A DNA stretch of 64,000 nt from Galerina marginata (taxonomy: Eukaryota; Basidiomycota; Agaricomycetes; Agaricales; Galerinaceae). The stretch lies in NCBI GenBank assembly GCA_023014335.1, contig JAECYW010000021.1:992001-1056000 (forward strand), in the 5' to 3' direction. The notes under the pieces are model-generated. The model searched no databases, was not told where the DNA came from, and worked only from the letters and a program-made list of their open reading frames with translations. The translations under genes were made by a program, and so were the position numbers. The number at the start of each line of letters is the position of its first letter. Positions within the stretch are counted from its first letter, which is position 1. Positions 22,275 to 34,630 of this stretch are shown here, piece by piece.

Positions 22275-25123
22275 CGGAGTATATCTGGGAAGATCTTGAT
22301 GACGGTACTTGGAGGCTTTGCAGAAGTGTCAGGCATTAAGTGCAATATATGCTGAGCACTCACATACGTAGACGATCAAAGGAAGAAGCTATCGGTAAGT
22401 CTGCTCGTGAGTAAAGTTTCTGCGTGAATGGTTATCAAATGGTTATCGTGTTACCAGCATGTGACTAGATTACAAAAGGCGCGGACTCTGAAATCCAAAA
22501 AGGGAAAGCGACTGCACATTTACAGCCATACTTCCAAAGGACCCCGCGACCGACTACCAGGAGACTGGGATAATAGCCGCCGCCGAAAAAATCACAAAAT
22601 TTGACCGTGAAAGGAATGTTTCATATTGCACTGTAATTAAATAATCTCAACTTCAAAATCTGTGACCACCTTAGTTTATTAAACCACTGGAATGCTTCCC
22701 CAGATGACCTGGCGTCCGAGAGTGCACACTCTACACGGCGAATAGGGAAAGGGAAATACCAATCTTTGCGGCATTTTGTTAGGAATTTCCGCATCACCAA
22801 CAGTTCACTGTCATGACTGCAGGGACAATATTTTCCGGATTATATCACTGGTACAGTGACCGTCATCGTTGAGCTTCTTCCCACTCGTCGTGCCATTTCT
22901 CCCAGCTCTACGCGACCAGTGAATTATCCTTTTCTGGCCACTAACAGTGGCAGTCGGGTATGGAAATAATCTCTGTGCGTTCCTTCATAAGAAGAGGCAA
23001 TAGAGGCTTTAACCAGACAGCCCTTCGATGCCTTCAAGGTTCACTATATCAAGGCAGTAGCCGTAAAAATTAGGGAGAGCAGGCAAAAGTATCACACGGA
23101 TCCTCCACTCAGAGTTCATGGACAGGCGGGATTCTCAAGGTCTCATTACCGTGAAGGAAGCATAATGATTCCCTACACCTAAAAACAAACTCGTCATCGA
23201 GACTTGAGGTATGAAAAAAGGAGGCTATTCACGGGAAGGAGGTGTATCCGCGTGAAGAGCCTTACCCGGTAGAGGATCGAGGAAACCGAAAGTAAGAGTT
23301 TGAACGTAATCGGTGATATGTTAAATGAGGACGCCGGTATCAAACCGTGGATCGTCTTCTGGGGCTATAAACATGAAATATACTTCTATAGAGGCTCATG
23401 TCGTGTATTTAGAGTTTATAAGAGGTATTCTGCAAGCGCCCATAAAGGTATAGCCGCCGAGCGGAGAGCATCATCAGTAGAACGAATTTGAACTTTTCCT
23501 CGGGCTCGATAGCAGGGAGCGCTAGTAAAGAAGGACTTTTATTGTCAATGCGCCACTCCTGCGCCAGAATGCAAAGATTTGGCACTTCCCTCTGAAGTGT
23601 TGAGACAATATTCGATAATGACGAGGCCCTAAAAAGGAACGAAACACATCGAGGTATCAACAGAGCCAGAATCTTCATGTCGGCCATGGTAGTTTCGCCA
23701 GGAAATTTCCAATGAGTAAAGAACACATTCAACGAAAATCATGAGGCAGATCATGAGGCACTTTCTTGATTTGCGCCTCGATGTCGGCCAGTGGGGGGCT
23801 GCTTGTCGATGAAAATGTCAAAACGGGACCAAATCTCTAAGTTATGGATACTAGTATGGTGCGGTCGACACAATTTCGTGGTCCTTGGGCAAGCGAAAGG
23901 TACAACCTGGATAGGTTCTCTATTTCGCCGTATAACCTTGGACTTCTACCGATTCAGAAGGAACAAGTCTGAGAATGACTTCGAATGGTCGATCTTGGAT
24001 GGTCCTCCGTTGCCCATCGCGATTTTCGGCCAGGTGGTTTCTTTGAGCCCCGATGAAATAGTTTCCGGAGTGGCTACCAGTGAGGTCGAAAGAGTGTTAG
24101 GAGGAATAGAAACGGCTTGTCGCATTGGAAGAATACCAGCACAATGGTCGGACCAATGTTTCGTTGGTTGATGGTTCGTTGGTTGAGCAAAAGGTTGTGT
24201 TGACGTTTGTTTGAACCGATAGCCTTGACTGCTCTACCACGACGACAACGACGTTTCCCTCCACGGACCTACAGTCGTGGAAGTCGCCCCTTAACCAAGG
24301 TACTCGCGTTATAGTATGGTTAAAGGAGCAGGAGCCACAAAAATGGGAGCAGCCGACTTTTCCGTCAAGTTTTATTTCTCTGCAGGCGTCTCTTTCGTGC
24401 GTCGACGTCTCGCGAAGAGAATCTGGAGGCTCCATCTCGCGACCTGACCCCGCAGTTGGGCGGAAAATTAACGGGATGGCCAGTACATGCCATGTCGCCA
24501 ATACTTATCACCTTTGACGGCTCTTGGAGTTCCCAGAATCACTCTCGGAAGCACACTTCTGTCAATTCTACCTACCTACTCCGCTCAGTCTGCCTCCATC
24601 ATCTTCCATTCTGTATTCGATCACTCAGCCGTCCTTTGGCCGCCTCCGTGTAATAATGGCTGCTTGTCACCTTTCCTTGCAATGTTTCTAGGGTGGTCAG
24701 GATGCCATGACTTGCCTCTTGTGTCGTGTAATTTCGAGCGCAATGTGGTCCTCTTATCGCTTGTATTCTTCGATATGCAAACCATTTCCGACAATGTCGC
24801 CTCTAACACATATTGCAAAGCAACGCAGACATACACCTGGCAGATGGTAACTGCACATGCAAAACACGGCGTGCAGTTCCCGTTCGTAGTAGCTCCAGTA
24901 CATCGACACCTGCCAATGCTTGTGAATGGGGGTGTCTTGGACTTGCTGAAGGAATCCATGGCTCGAGCGACAATGACGGCTCTGCAAGTTCAAAAATATT
25001 CTGCAATAATCATTTTTGAATGGACAGGATCACGGTATCCGAACGACACAGTGACGTGTGGAAGAAAAACTGCACCCGCACCACTGCTCGGCTCGCCATC
25101 AGCTTCTCTTTCATTATGTTTTC
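22275..25123. other. Gene-poor stretch
   Basis: A plus-strand frame at 23791-24171 (for example DFYRFRRNKSENDFEWSILD) looks protein-like but matches no family. A minus-strand frame from an ATG at 24959 is cysteine-rich (CRCTGATTNGNCTPCFACAV). Neither has a supported gene structure. Confidence 0.35.
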
Positions 25124-25309
25124 TCAGGAATTCGAAAGATTTTCTAATGCTGTGCAAGTTATGGCCAGAGCCTCGGTATGCAATTGGGCGCAAGGCATTT
25201 TCAATGCGCTTTGGGGCCTGTTTTCAGTTTCGACAGTCTTCGCCGAGTCCACCGTTGTCATTATCACCATCCCGACTGGCATGCATAATAATAAAAATAT
25301 GAAACCCAT
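25124..25309 (-). CDS. Possible short secreted peptide
   Basis: From the ATG at 25309 the frame encodes 61 residues. It begins with a strong signal-peptide-like segment, MGFIFLLLCMPVGMVIMTTV, followed by a short polar tail with two cysteines. It is divergent from the HsbA-like gene. The length is small and no homologue is recognised, so a chance frame cannot be excluded. Confidence 0.22.
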   Translation of the reverse strand: MGFIFLLLCMPVGMVIMTTVDSAKTVETENRPQSALKMPCAQLHTEALAITCTALENLSNS

Positions 25310-25356
25310 CACGAGACATAACCATCGATCCGGATATTATTCTCCAGGTCAATAGG

Positions 25357-25363
25357 TATAAAA
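25357..25363 (+). promoter_or_regulatory. TATA box of the HsbA-like gene
   Basis: TATAAAA lies about 150 bp upstream of the start codon at 25510. A pyrimidine-rich stretch (TTCTTTCGTCTCTTCTC) lies between them, typical of strongly expressed fungal promoters. Confidence 0.55.
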
Positions 25364-25509
25364 CCAAGAAGACGTTTGGACTTCGAGCACTTCACCCAGC
25401 CTTTCTTTCGTCTCTTCTCAGACCAGGTGTCTTTCTTTCGTTCATCTCGCACTTATATTTTTTCACTTCACTTTACCAACCCTTCACCCACCCTTCACCT
25501 TCCTTCGAA

Positions 25510-26208
25510 ATGGCTCGTTTCGCATACTTCTTCGCTCTGGCCTTCGCCCTTTTGTTCTCTTGCGTCATGGCTGGTATGTAACTTCTGTCCGCGCCACATG
25601 ACTTCATCCCACTCACTGTCACTGGCTATTTTCTTTAGCGCCACTCGGTCAGTTTCCTCATCACGAAGTACTGAACTTTGCAGAAATTAACTGGGATTCC
25701 GTTCGCTAGGCGAATCGAAACGTCAAATTGGTGATATCCAATGCAACGTTGCCCGCCTCAAGACGGTCGCTGGACTTGCTAAGTCCGCGAAATCCATTAA
25801 GAGCGCGATCGCGGCTGCTGGATCGTAAGCGCGCGTCCTTCTAAGCTTCTCATAGTCCAGGGGCTCATTTTATTTTCTAGTGACTCTGCCACGGTCGCAC
25901 AACTTCAAACCGCCGCGAAAGGGATATCGAGCGCTCAGGCAGGTGTCGCAACCATCGCCACGGCTCTCTTTACCGGCCAACAGGCACCGGCAGCAGCCCG
26001 CCAGAAGGTCCAGGATGGCCTTGATGCTGCCACCAGTGCTCTAGGTTCGACTGCCTCGTAAGTTTTCCCTTCCAATTCTAACGGACCTTGATATTGAATG
26101 AGTTTCCTCAGTACGGATTCCAAGGTGACCAACGCCGTGAGCACTGCTCAATCCAGCGTTTCAGGCACGGCAGCTGCTGGTGCACAAGTAGTAGCTGACT
26201 GCAAGTAG
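25510..26208 (+). CDS. HsbA-like small secreted protein (hydrophobic surface binding)
   Basis: Five exons (25510-25573, 25639-25647, 25710-25824, 25881-26057, 26112-26208) join in frame to 153 residues. The signal peptide is MARFAYFFALAFALLFSCVMA. The mature part contains IQCNVARLKTVAGLAKSAKS, then ISSAQAGVATIATALFTGQQ, and ends TAAAGAQVVADCK. This Ala-rich helical pattern with an early and a late cysteine fits the HsbA/cell-wall galactomannoprotein type. HsbA is a secreted protein that coats hydrophobic surfaces and can recruit hydrolases. The second exon is only 9 nt. It is required to link the signal peptide exon to the mature exon in frame, giving AAPLGESKRQ across the junction. Family assignment is moderately sure; secretion is near certain. 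Confidence 0.78.
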
Positions 26209-26656
26209 TCAACGATTTTTATGATCAGCGACTGGAGGGAAGGAACACGGACATTCAGATTTGTGGGGGGGGTTTTGTACATGATCATGAAGTGTTATGT
26301 TAGCCTTGATGTACAGAGAAAGCACCACACGGACTGAAAATCGGACTTGTAGATAGCTTGTAAACTCATATCACCGAATGCAACGTGATTCATGAGATTT
26401 TACCATCGGATGCAGTCAGCGCGAAGAAAGCCCACCCACCAGGACTGACTGTTAGAAGTAACGTGAAAAGGAAATCATTATAGCAGGTTTGCAACCCAGC
26501 ACCTACATTCAAGAGTTTTTAAAGGAATGGAAATGTGCAAGGTTGCATGCAAAATTTGTTTGAGGGTTTTGCGTTCCTTGCACAGTCTGAGTCGTGGGTC
26601 GTGACAGGGTCAACCCCAGTGGAACAACTGGACACAGTTTTAAATAACTTGGTAGG
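26209..26656. other. 3' flank of the HsbA-like gene
   Basis: Non-coding. It includes a GGGGGGG run near 26265, within about 60 bp of the stop codon. Confidence 0.4.
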
Positions 26657-27060
26657 CTATCCTGTGATATGAAGTCGACAAATGGACCTGCAAAATCTCG
26701 GTTCCATACGCCGTTCGCAAAAGCCAGCTGCAAGTAGATCATCAGCCTCCTTGGTGCATTCCACCGAACTTCCTAGATCGCTTTCTACGTTATCTTCTGA
26801 ATCCTTCCCGTGGTGATTGGTTTTTCTCTGACGTTTTGGAAGCGAGCCTGATGAGAGGACCATCCTTCGGATTCCTTCCACAATAATATTTCGGCAACCT
26901 TCAATGTAGAGCCGTTGCAACAGCCCACTTTGATTACCTGTCATACCAAGATGTTCATCAGAAAAATTCCACAATCGAGAATATCCAGTGGGTGCCCGAA
27001 GAATCCAGTTAGGACATAGAAATTCCCAAGTTATAGGCGTGTCTACGAGGTGGAGAAAGC
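26657..27060 (-). pseudogene. Leucine-rich fragment, probably F-box gene 3' relic
   Basis: The translation contains ITWEFLCPNWILRAPTGYSR, then LWNFSDEHLG and LLQRLYIEGCRNIIVEGIRR, resembling the leucine-rich tail of agaricomycete F-box proteins. No start or complete gene is found. It lies on the same strand as, and downstream of, the F-box-like piece at 28049-28354, with an inverted-repeat element between them. Confidence 0.35.
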
Positions 27061-27334
27061 AAGCGATCCTCCAAAGGTCGCAGAACTGAACTTATCCATA
27101 TGGTGCCCTCTTTGACGGTGTCACTGAGGTTGTCCATCTTGATGCCTGCTAAGCCTTTGAACCCAAGCCAGTATCAACGCCCAGAAATGAAAGTGTGAGA
27201 TGTCAATGTAGCCTATTTTCGCAATAGAATTAGCGAGACCGGACCATTGTAGTGCCCAAGTCAATAGCTGATGAGACAAAGAGGGTTTCGATGCTCAAGC
27301 TTTCCATTTGAGCTTCTCATTAGTCCTGTTTTTA

Positions 27335-27764
27335 CCGCGCCCCTAAAACCGTGTCAGAAGTTGCTTATGTAAAGTGCGGACATTCAATATCGTCGCGTCG
27401 GGTGGACGCGACGGCGAGGCTTCTTGGAGACAGAATGAATATATCTAGTTGTATATGTATTGTATTGCGATTTTGTGCTGAGAGGAGATCGCCTTGCGAT
27501 GGCTTTGATTTCAGAGGTTTTGGGGGGCAAGGCGCATTACATAATCATCCCCGCGCTTCGAAATACCGCCGTCATTTTACAACTCCTCCACATCACGTCC
27601 GGGTGCCCCCATATTTTAATACAATGCTAATTAGCACCTTAGGAGGAACTTTCTCTCCAAAATTCTCATTTCAAGTCCCTTATTATTAAGATAATCAGCC
27701 GCAACTAAAATTTCAAAGTCCGCACTTTACATAAGCATTTTCTGACACGGTTTTGGGGGCGCGG
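27335..27764. mobile_element. MITE-like element with 47-bp inverted repeats
   Basis: The left end, 27335-27381 (starting CCGCGCCCCTAAAACCGTGT), and the right end, 27718-27764, are inverted repeats matching at 44 of 47 positions. TA lies at both boundaries (27333-27334 and 27765-27766). The inverted similarity continues a few bases outward (CTGTTTT / AAAAACAG), so the true ends may be slightly further out. The 430-bp element has no transposase frame. The ends differ from those of the element at 224-877, so the two belong to different families. Confidence 0.72.
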
Positions 27765-28048
27765 TAAAAAACAGACTTCATATATCGTGATCCGTAGGGC
27801 ACATCACATATATCGCTGTCTGGCTAGGAGAGGCTAGCTTCTCATGACGGTAAAATGCAGGCATCAAGGAGTGTCCCTTTAATGTCCATCCAAAGCAAGG
27901 GTGGTTAAAGGTGGCCACGGGAGCTCGAAATTATCATCCGAATCCGCGGGCTGTTCAGGCAGAGCAGATTCGTCGTAACCAGCATGGTAAAACCTGGCCT
28001 CCAGCTTGCCTATACACATGCGAGACCATGGGAGCCCCGAGACATGTA

Positions 28049-28440
28049 TTAGGACAAATAGGATAAAGAGGCGCTATGTTGGGCGTTGAAATCGAAAAAT
28101 CTACGTCGAAATCGACGCCGTTCGCGTTCCATCCTGGGTATTTCGGATTCGGGATCTAAGTCTCGCCTAGTGATGAGGATATCAAGAGGAACGTTTTGAG
28201 GACATTTCTGGATCTCAGCCTCAACGTGTTCCGAAGGCGTAGTGTTTTCCTGGTCGACGAGGATGACAAGGCGGGGTGGCAAAGTCCACACGATATCTTC
28301 CCATTGATGGCAGACGGATTTCAGGCAACAGGAAGGATACTGCGAGTAGGACATAGAAACAAATTAAAGTCTCCAGCGGGTGGTCCTTCATACCCACAAG
28401 AGTGACCGCCTACTGCGTCCAAGAAACAACAATTCTCGGC
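28049..28440 (-). pseudogene. F-box-type fragment
   Basis: The frame contains CLKSVCHQWEDIVWTLPPRL, then PQNVPLDILITRRDLDP and a basic ERERRRFRRRF stretch. The VCxxWxxIxxxxPxLW-like core is the usual segment after the F-box helix in agaricomycete F-box proteins. The N-terminal F-box helix is not found in frame and the 3' end stops early, so this is probably a decayed or partial gene. Confidence 0.4.
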
Positions 28441-29935
28441 AGAGTAGGCCAATCTGTAGCAGGTCGGATCTGGCAAATCTCGGATAGCGCGTCAAGCAGC
28501 CACGCACTATTGCGTTGCAGGCAAGGTGTGCTCAACCAGAAAGCCTTGCACAGCCGCTGATAGGATCTACTGTATCTAATCTAAGCGACTCGGGCTGCTC
28601 GGGCAGGGACTACCAGCTTGGTGCCTCGGACTTTCCTCCAAGTGTGTCGCATGTTCGGGTTCCCCTTTCTGCGGCTGCATTTCTTCAGTGAATAGGTGGA
28701 TATATGTGGTACGGAGTGGGGTGTATTTTCTGACAATTTTCGAAGGAGAGCTACTGTTGCAGACGAGCCTACAAGCCGCCTTAGACTCACCTGTCTGTCT
28801 TACGCAGGTTAGCGCTGCAGCCTCTCATGGCAGCGACTATTTTAGAATATATTGCCGTAATAAGATGTCAAGGATCCTGATCGTCCTGAACTCGGATCTT
28901 GGATATTTTCGAATTCCTTGTCCTGCCGTGTAGCACGGCCTATTTTGTCAGGATGAGCTCAAGAAGTCGACGTTGAAAGTGGGGTTAGGTACGTGTTATC
29001 TGAATCAGTAAATTTGCCTCCCGCGTTAAAGATCATGCGGTCCAGGTTATCTAACTCGAATCGCCTGGAGTAACTCACGACGCCAGGGTACCCATAAACT
29101 AGACAGTGTAACTGCCACTCGCCGATATCCCTCTTCCCAAGTGCTTCAACCTTCCTTCGGCCCTTCCGTAACTCTTGGATTTCCGAATCCTAAGCGGTCT
29201 GGTATTCACCGATCTATCCTTTCCCAAGGCTATTATCTCCTGACTATAAATGTATCATCAAATGAAATAACATACGTATATACCCCAGCTATACTAAGAG
29301 TGAAACTCCGTTAAGTCATGAAACTCTAGTCGAACGAGACAAGGCCCGCGTCTTATGCGTCTTCCGCCCTGGGATTTTCATTTCCGGGAGATGCTGACAC
29401 TTCATAGGTCTGACTCTTAGCCCCTTGACCTTAGTTGCCAGTGGCGTATGAAGATGGTATCAGGTTATTTGAATCGACCGTTTTTGTGGATATACATCTA
29501 TAAAGAATGTTCCCAATCTGTTCTGCATTGACAATCATCGAACAACGCCAGCGTTCTTAGTTGGACTAAGATTTGAATGACACTCTATTCGGAGGGTCAA
29601 TTTATAACAGCGATAACCCACATGGGGCGGCTACTAATGGAGAACCAGCGAAGTCTTCGTACAAGAAATACTTACAAGACGAGTCCGATTGAAGGGTCTT
29701 GCAAAAGTCGGAAAAACCAGGTAGCGTGTCCCACAGTGCGAAACCAACCCATGCGGAAGAAAGACATACAGATGGTGGCAGGCGACTGAAGGCACCAGAG
29801 CAGCGATCGGAAACCATAATGTTGAGGGAGAATAGAGTTATTCCAAGGATAGAGCGTTAATTTCAACAAGCCCGATTACAAGACAGACTCGGAAATGCTT
29901 CTTGCTTAGGCTATGTCCACGTCGCTGAGGGGAGC
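28441..29935. other. Intergenic stretch, 3' flank of SPO22/ZIP4
   Basis: No supported gene, RNA or repeat. Short frames on both strands lack motifs. Confidence 0.4.
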
Positions 29936-32900
29936 TCAAGGTTTCGTTCCATAACGAGATAAAAGTCGAGAATATGTTTCCGAAATCTGTGTGAAATAGC
30001 AACGTTGACAACTAAAAATGTCAGTGAGAGGAACAAGAAGTACCTTCTCAGCACGGTCCTTTCCTTCTGGTATGAAACGACAAATAACGGCAGATACCTC
30101 GAACCATCGTTTAGCTTCGTCCATCATCGAGGTGCTGACAAAATGAAATTAAAAAATGAATTGATAAACGACTTTGACTGACTGAAGACACTCTGTCCCC
30201 GTGTTATATGCTGTCGCCAGGAGCCATTGGCGTTCTTCCATGGGGTAACCCTGTTGTCAAAACGCGTGCACAAACATGAGATGTTTACGAATCGCCAATG
30301 GGAGGGGGTAGGGAAAAAGTCCGGACCTCTGTGCTGTCATGGTGGTCTTCTATCACGCTCACTGCGTGCTCGACATACCCAATGGCTTTCAGTCTATCTT
30401 CTGGAGTATCTCGGGCTAGGCTGATCGTGCAAATGGCGCGTAACCAACGAGAGAATTTCTCAACGGAAAGAGAATCGTGGTCCAAACTTGCACGCAGAAT
30501 CGCCTGTCAGATCCTTTCAGGATCTGTTCGTCCCAACATATCCGACGTAAGATAAGAAATGAGTACCTCTAAGCATTTGTATAACACTAGCGGGATCCGG
30601 ATATAGGGTCAATGAGACGAAGAGAAATTTTTCCTAACGCACCGGGTACAGGACACAAAGGATCGAGCCACTAGTCGTAGTTCTCAACATGTGTGAGTAT
30701 GCCAGTAAATTAGAACAGACCAATATATCGGCGATTGCTTCAAAGGTTCCGACGGCTAATGGACCCGAATCAACGACTTCCTGTGAAGTGAAGGCTCAGT
30801 AGGCGACTTTGTGTGAACGTGAAAGCGAATGTATAATACATCTACACCCTGAGATAACTGATCCCAGTCCTTGAGTTGCGCCGCAAATTCTGCTTGGAAT
30901 ACTCGCAGGGCATGTAGAAAGTATTGAATACGATCGTGACCATCACTTTCTTGAATAACCTTTTTATTCCAGATGTCAGAAATCTTTGCTTTCGCATTCT
31001 TGATGTATGCGGCAATAGCACGTAGATTGTCGTCCTGTGGTGGCACAGTAAACAAAATAGAATACTGCCTTGTGATTGCTTACATCTATGGCTCCAGTCG
31101 TCGCTATGATCTCCCTTGCCGAAAATACTTTGGGATAAAACGATAAGCGAATTGCCAGAGCCCAGTAATGTGACACGAAGGGAGGGATGAACCAACCTCG
31201 TCCAGACACCGCGGCGAAAGATGCATTGGCAAGGTGGAGAGACAGATCGGCGTCGATGTCAATAGGAGAGGCGTGACAACAACATTCCAACAACTGGAGG
31301 AGAGCCCCGGAAGGACAAAAAAGAAGTCAGAACCGATTCGTCCGAATACATCGCCATCGAATCACCTCTTTGGCGATGTCAAAGAGTTCTGAGATCTGTT
31401 CCCCAGCATCTTCCCACTCGGAGCATCCTTGAACAGCACAATTATAGGCCGTTCTCCATAACCACGAGATATCCTTGAGCACAAGAGGTAACACTTTCTG
31501 AGATGATGCTGCTTGGGTAAGAATTCGCGCTAAATAGTATCCTTAGCAAAGATCCCAAGACGGCAGTAGACCAGAGCAGACCTGTACGAAATTGATTGAC
31601 CACAGTGTCGATTAACACGGGTCTGGTTTACGCAAATGAGATTAGTATATTCCGGCGGTAAAAAAAAGATTATCACTTGTTTGCTGCTGGTTCGACTAGA
31701 AGACTGAGGATAAGTTTGACGATGCATCTCAAAAGGGTCATGGCCTCGACAACGACCTCCCCATTTGAGCCGATTTTCAGGGTCCTGAGAAGACTTTCGA
31801 GTACTGCGAGAAGAAGACCTTTCATCTCCGACTGGTGGGAAATCTGGGTGGCTAGTAGTAACATCTTGCGGTCCAAGTCCGGAGCTCTCAGCATATCATG
31901 GATGGCCCGGATAGCTAAGATTCCGGCACGTCAGAGATGTGTCAAAAAGGGTAAAATGAGCCACACCCTCGCTTTCCAAGCCTACATTGCAAATGGTATT
32001 AGCGTGGAGTGCTTAGTGCGGCAATGGGAGAGCAACGAACCTTGATGAACAGCAGTGAGAAATACGATATAATGGGTGGACGCCTCGTTAGTGGGACAGC
32101 GTCGGATCACCGTGGAGGCCAGTGCATATTCCCGTTGTTCAATATGACAGAGGGCTGCCTTTCGGAAACATTTCGCAGAAGTCGAGGGACTATTGGCCCT
32201 GAAGACGTCGTGACTACCAGCCATGTACCAATTTGCTGCTTCCGACCATTTCTTAGATTTGTAATGGCGCCCTCCGTATTGCCATATGAGCTAAGTAAGA
32301 AAACAAAAAATGCCACCGTCATTAGATCTACCCACATAAGCGGAAGTAATCAAACACAGACCGTGAGGCACGCAGTACAAATTATACTTGGAAGGTCTAG
32401 TTCCGCTTCGCGGATGGCTAGAATTGTTTCTTAAGGAGGCTGTGATAGCTTTGATCCAGCGAACACGTACAAGTGAAAGTTAATTCTAACGTTTCCATGG
32501 CCCTTGCGTGATCTTCGTCCTTTGAGGCATGCACCACCAAGGATAGGACTAGTCGGTGGATGTGGTCCGGTTCCGTCGTGTGGCGTTCTATGGCTTGTTT
32601 TAGACAGTGTTGATGAACAGCCGTGACAAGGGTGCTGAAAACATTCCCGGGATAAGTTCGTTTCAGCTCTTTAAATCCGGTGACGGTATTAAAAGCATAC
32701 TGATGGTGGTTTGTCGTTCTTAGGTCTTGTAAAACTCTAGAGAATTTCAGCTTAGCTCAAAACTTGTGCGTCGAATGTGAAGGCCAAACTCAGTAATGTT
32801 GGCTTCCGAGAATTCCATATGATCGATAATAGACTTGAAGGCTAGGTGGACAGGGATCAGTAAACTGTGATTACATTGTTGCTGATCATGGTATTACCAT

Positions 32901-34630
32901 CAAGGAGGGAAACATCGCCTGCTTTTCTCCTCTTCAATACAGCTAACCTGAGCCAGCGAAGTTCTTGGTACTCGGAAGTTGCCTTTAAGAAAATCGTCAG
33001 CAAAACGAAGAGAAGTCTGGGAAGCGGCGTCTTACGTGATATTTGGATGAGTCTATAGTTGGAATAAGTTCATCAAGAACAGTTTCTGCGCGGTCATACG
33101 CTTCTGACAGAAAATACGCCCTGGCTGTGGTGATGAATATTTGGGTTGATGCCGTCTGCGGAGGATTGTAATTAAACATAGCATGTACCCATTGTTCTCA
33201 ATATCGACGTCTACCCAAAAAAAATTATTATTTTAAAATGACAGGACAACTGGGTTTGACATACTTTTAGCCCTGCAATACCGGAGGCCGTCGAATCTTC
33301 TAGTTGATCTGCCAGTGAGAACGCCCGCTGCAGCCATTGCACCGCATCTGCAATTTTGGACCCATCGTGTGCCGTAGTCAAGAATGATCTACCAATCTGA
33401 TGCAGCTTGTGGGCGAGAAGTTCGCGCTGTGTTAAGTTCAGTATCGAATGGGAACGTGATTATTCCTTTCAGCCTTACGGCTTGAGGTAGAAGCAAGCTA
33501 AGGCGTTGATTATCATCTGTCGTCCACACATGATTTAGCTCCGAGTGTTGGGATGGGGGAAAGGAGGAACAACGAAGCAGGACGAACCTATGATCTTCCG
33601 TGACATGTAGTCAGCCAGACTGTCATTACCCTCTTTCCAGGCCTGAAAGAGCCATCATTCCATGATCAGCGTGTGATGGGTGAATAAACATACCGCTTCC
33701 ATTCTACTGGAATAATACATGACGGTAGCGCATGCTATCGCCCGTTGGTGTGTGACATCCGAATCATTCAAGTTCTTGAGTTGCTCTTCAAACTATGTAT
33801 GAACCATTTGATTTTCGGACATGAAATTATCTCAGGGAGGGTGAGACACGTTACCTTTGCAGCACTTGTCAGAACACCCGCCGCAAGAACGTTGTTTCCC
33901 GATTCTGTTGAGGGCAGAGGGTGGCGTTAGGCAAGTTGTCATTCGTAGTTTTATCGACCCCGCAGAGGGTAGCATACCGGAAAGACCCATGCCAGTCTTA
34001 CTTGCCAATTGAAGCGCATGGATAAGAGCTTAATTAGACGAGAGGTCAGCATTCACACGGCAGGCATCGGCGAAGACCTAAACTAACACTCTATCCCAGG
34101 TTTTGTTTCCAACCCTGCCTCGATCAAACGAAAAGCTGCCAGTCGAACTAAAATTACGAAACATTTACCATTCTTTGAATAATGAAAATCGAAGGGAACG
34201 AACATACAAGTAGCGATATGCGCTTGAGTCTCCTCGCCAGAACTTTTCTGAACTAGACCGGATATGTTCCACAGATTGACACCTTTAATAACAAGGTTGG
34301 GTAAGAATAAAATGGCGTGATAACTTCGTGGAGAAAATTCGACCTTCGTGATCAAGGGAATCTGCGAGATGGCCCCAAGTGGCTTTGCTTGACTTCGAGC
34401 GCTGTTCCATGAATGACTCTGCTAAAGAAGTGATTTGGGCGAGTTTTTCGGTCATAGAGGACCATGGCAAATTCTTTGGGTCAGCGAGTAACGGCTTGAT
34501 GATCGACAGATGTTCTGAAAAGACAATTCAGCTTCGGTTCCAAACGAATGTCACCTCTCTCGAATGCACCCAAGATTGATGCATGAATTCCCTCAAGACT
34601 TTTGACAGACTTCTTCTTCCGAGCAGACAT
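29936..34630 (-). CDS. SPO22: Meiosis-specific SPO22/ZIP4-like TPR protein
   Basis: A long, intron-rich gene. It starts at MSARKKKSVKSLEGIHASIL (ATG at 34630; exons 34630-34555 and 34514-34344 join in frame) and ends ISETYSRLLSRYGTKP at 29936. Diagnostic blocks in order are HLSIIKPLLADPKNLPWSSM, HQRAIACATVMYYSSRMEAA, DDNQRLSLLLPQARELLAHK, ADAVQWLQRAFSLADQLED, IFITTARAYFLSEAYDRAET and FSRWLRAICTISLARDTPED, followed by RLKAIGYVEHAVSVIEDH. These match the SPO22/ZIP4 family. Its members are helical TPR proteins that act in the ZMM group to stabilise crossover intermediates and help assemble the synaptonemal complex in meiotic nuclei. Not every one of the many short introns was placed exactly. Expression is expected mainly in basidia; no regulatory site was identified. 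Confidence 0.85.

Noticed and set aside
24487..25302. A 271-residue plus-strand frame
   Set aside because: No domain, signal peptide or exon logic; the composition looks random and short frames on the other strand overlap it.
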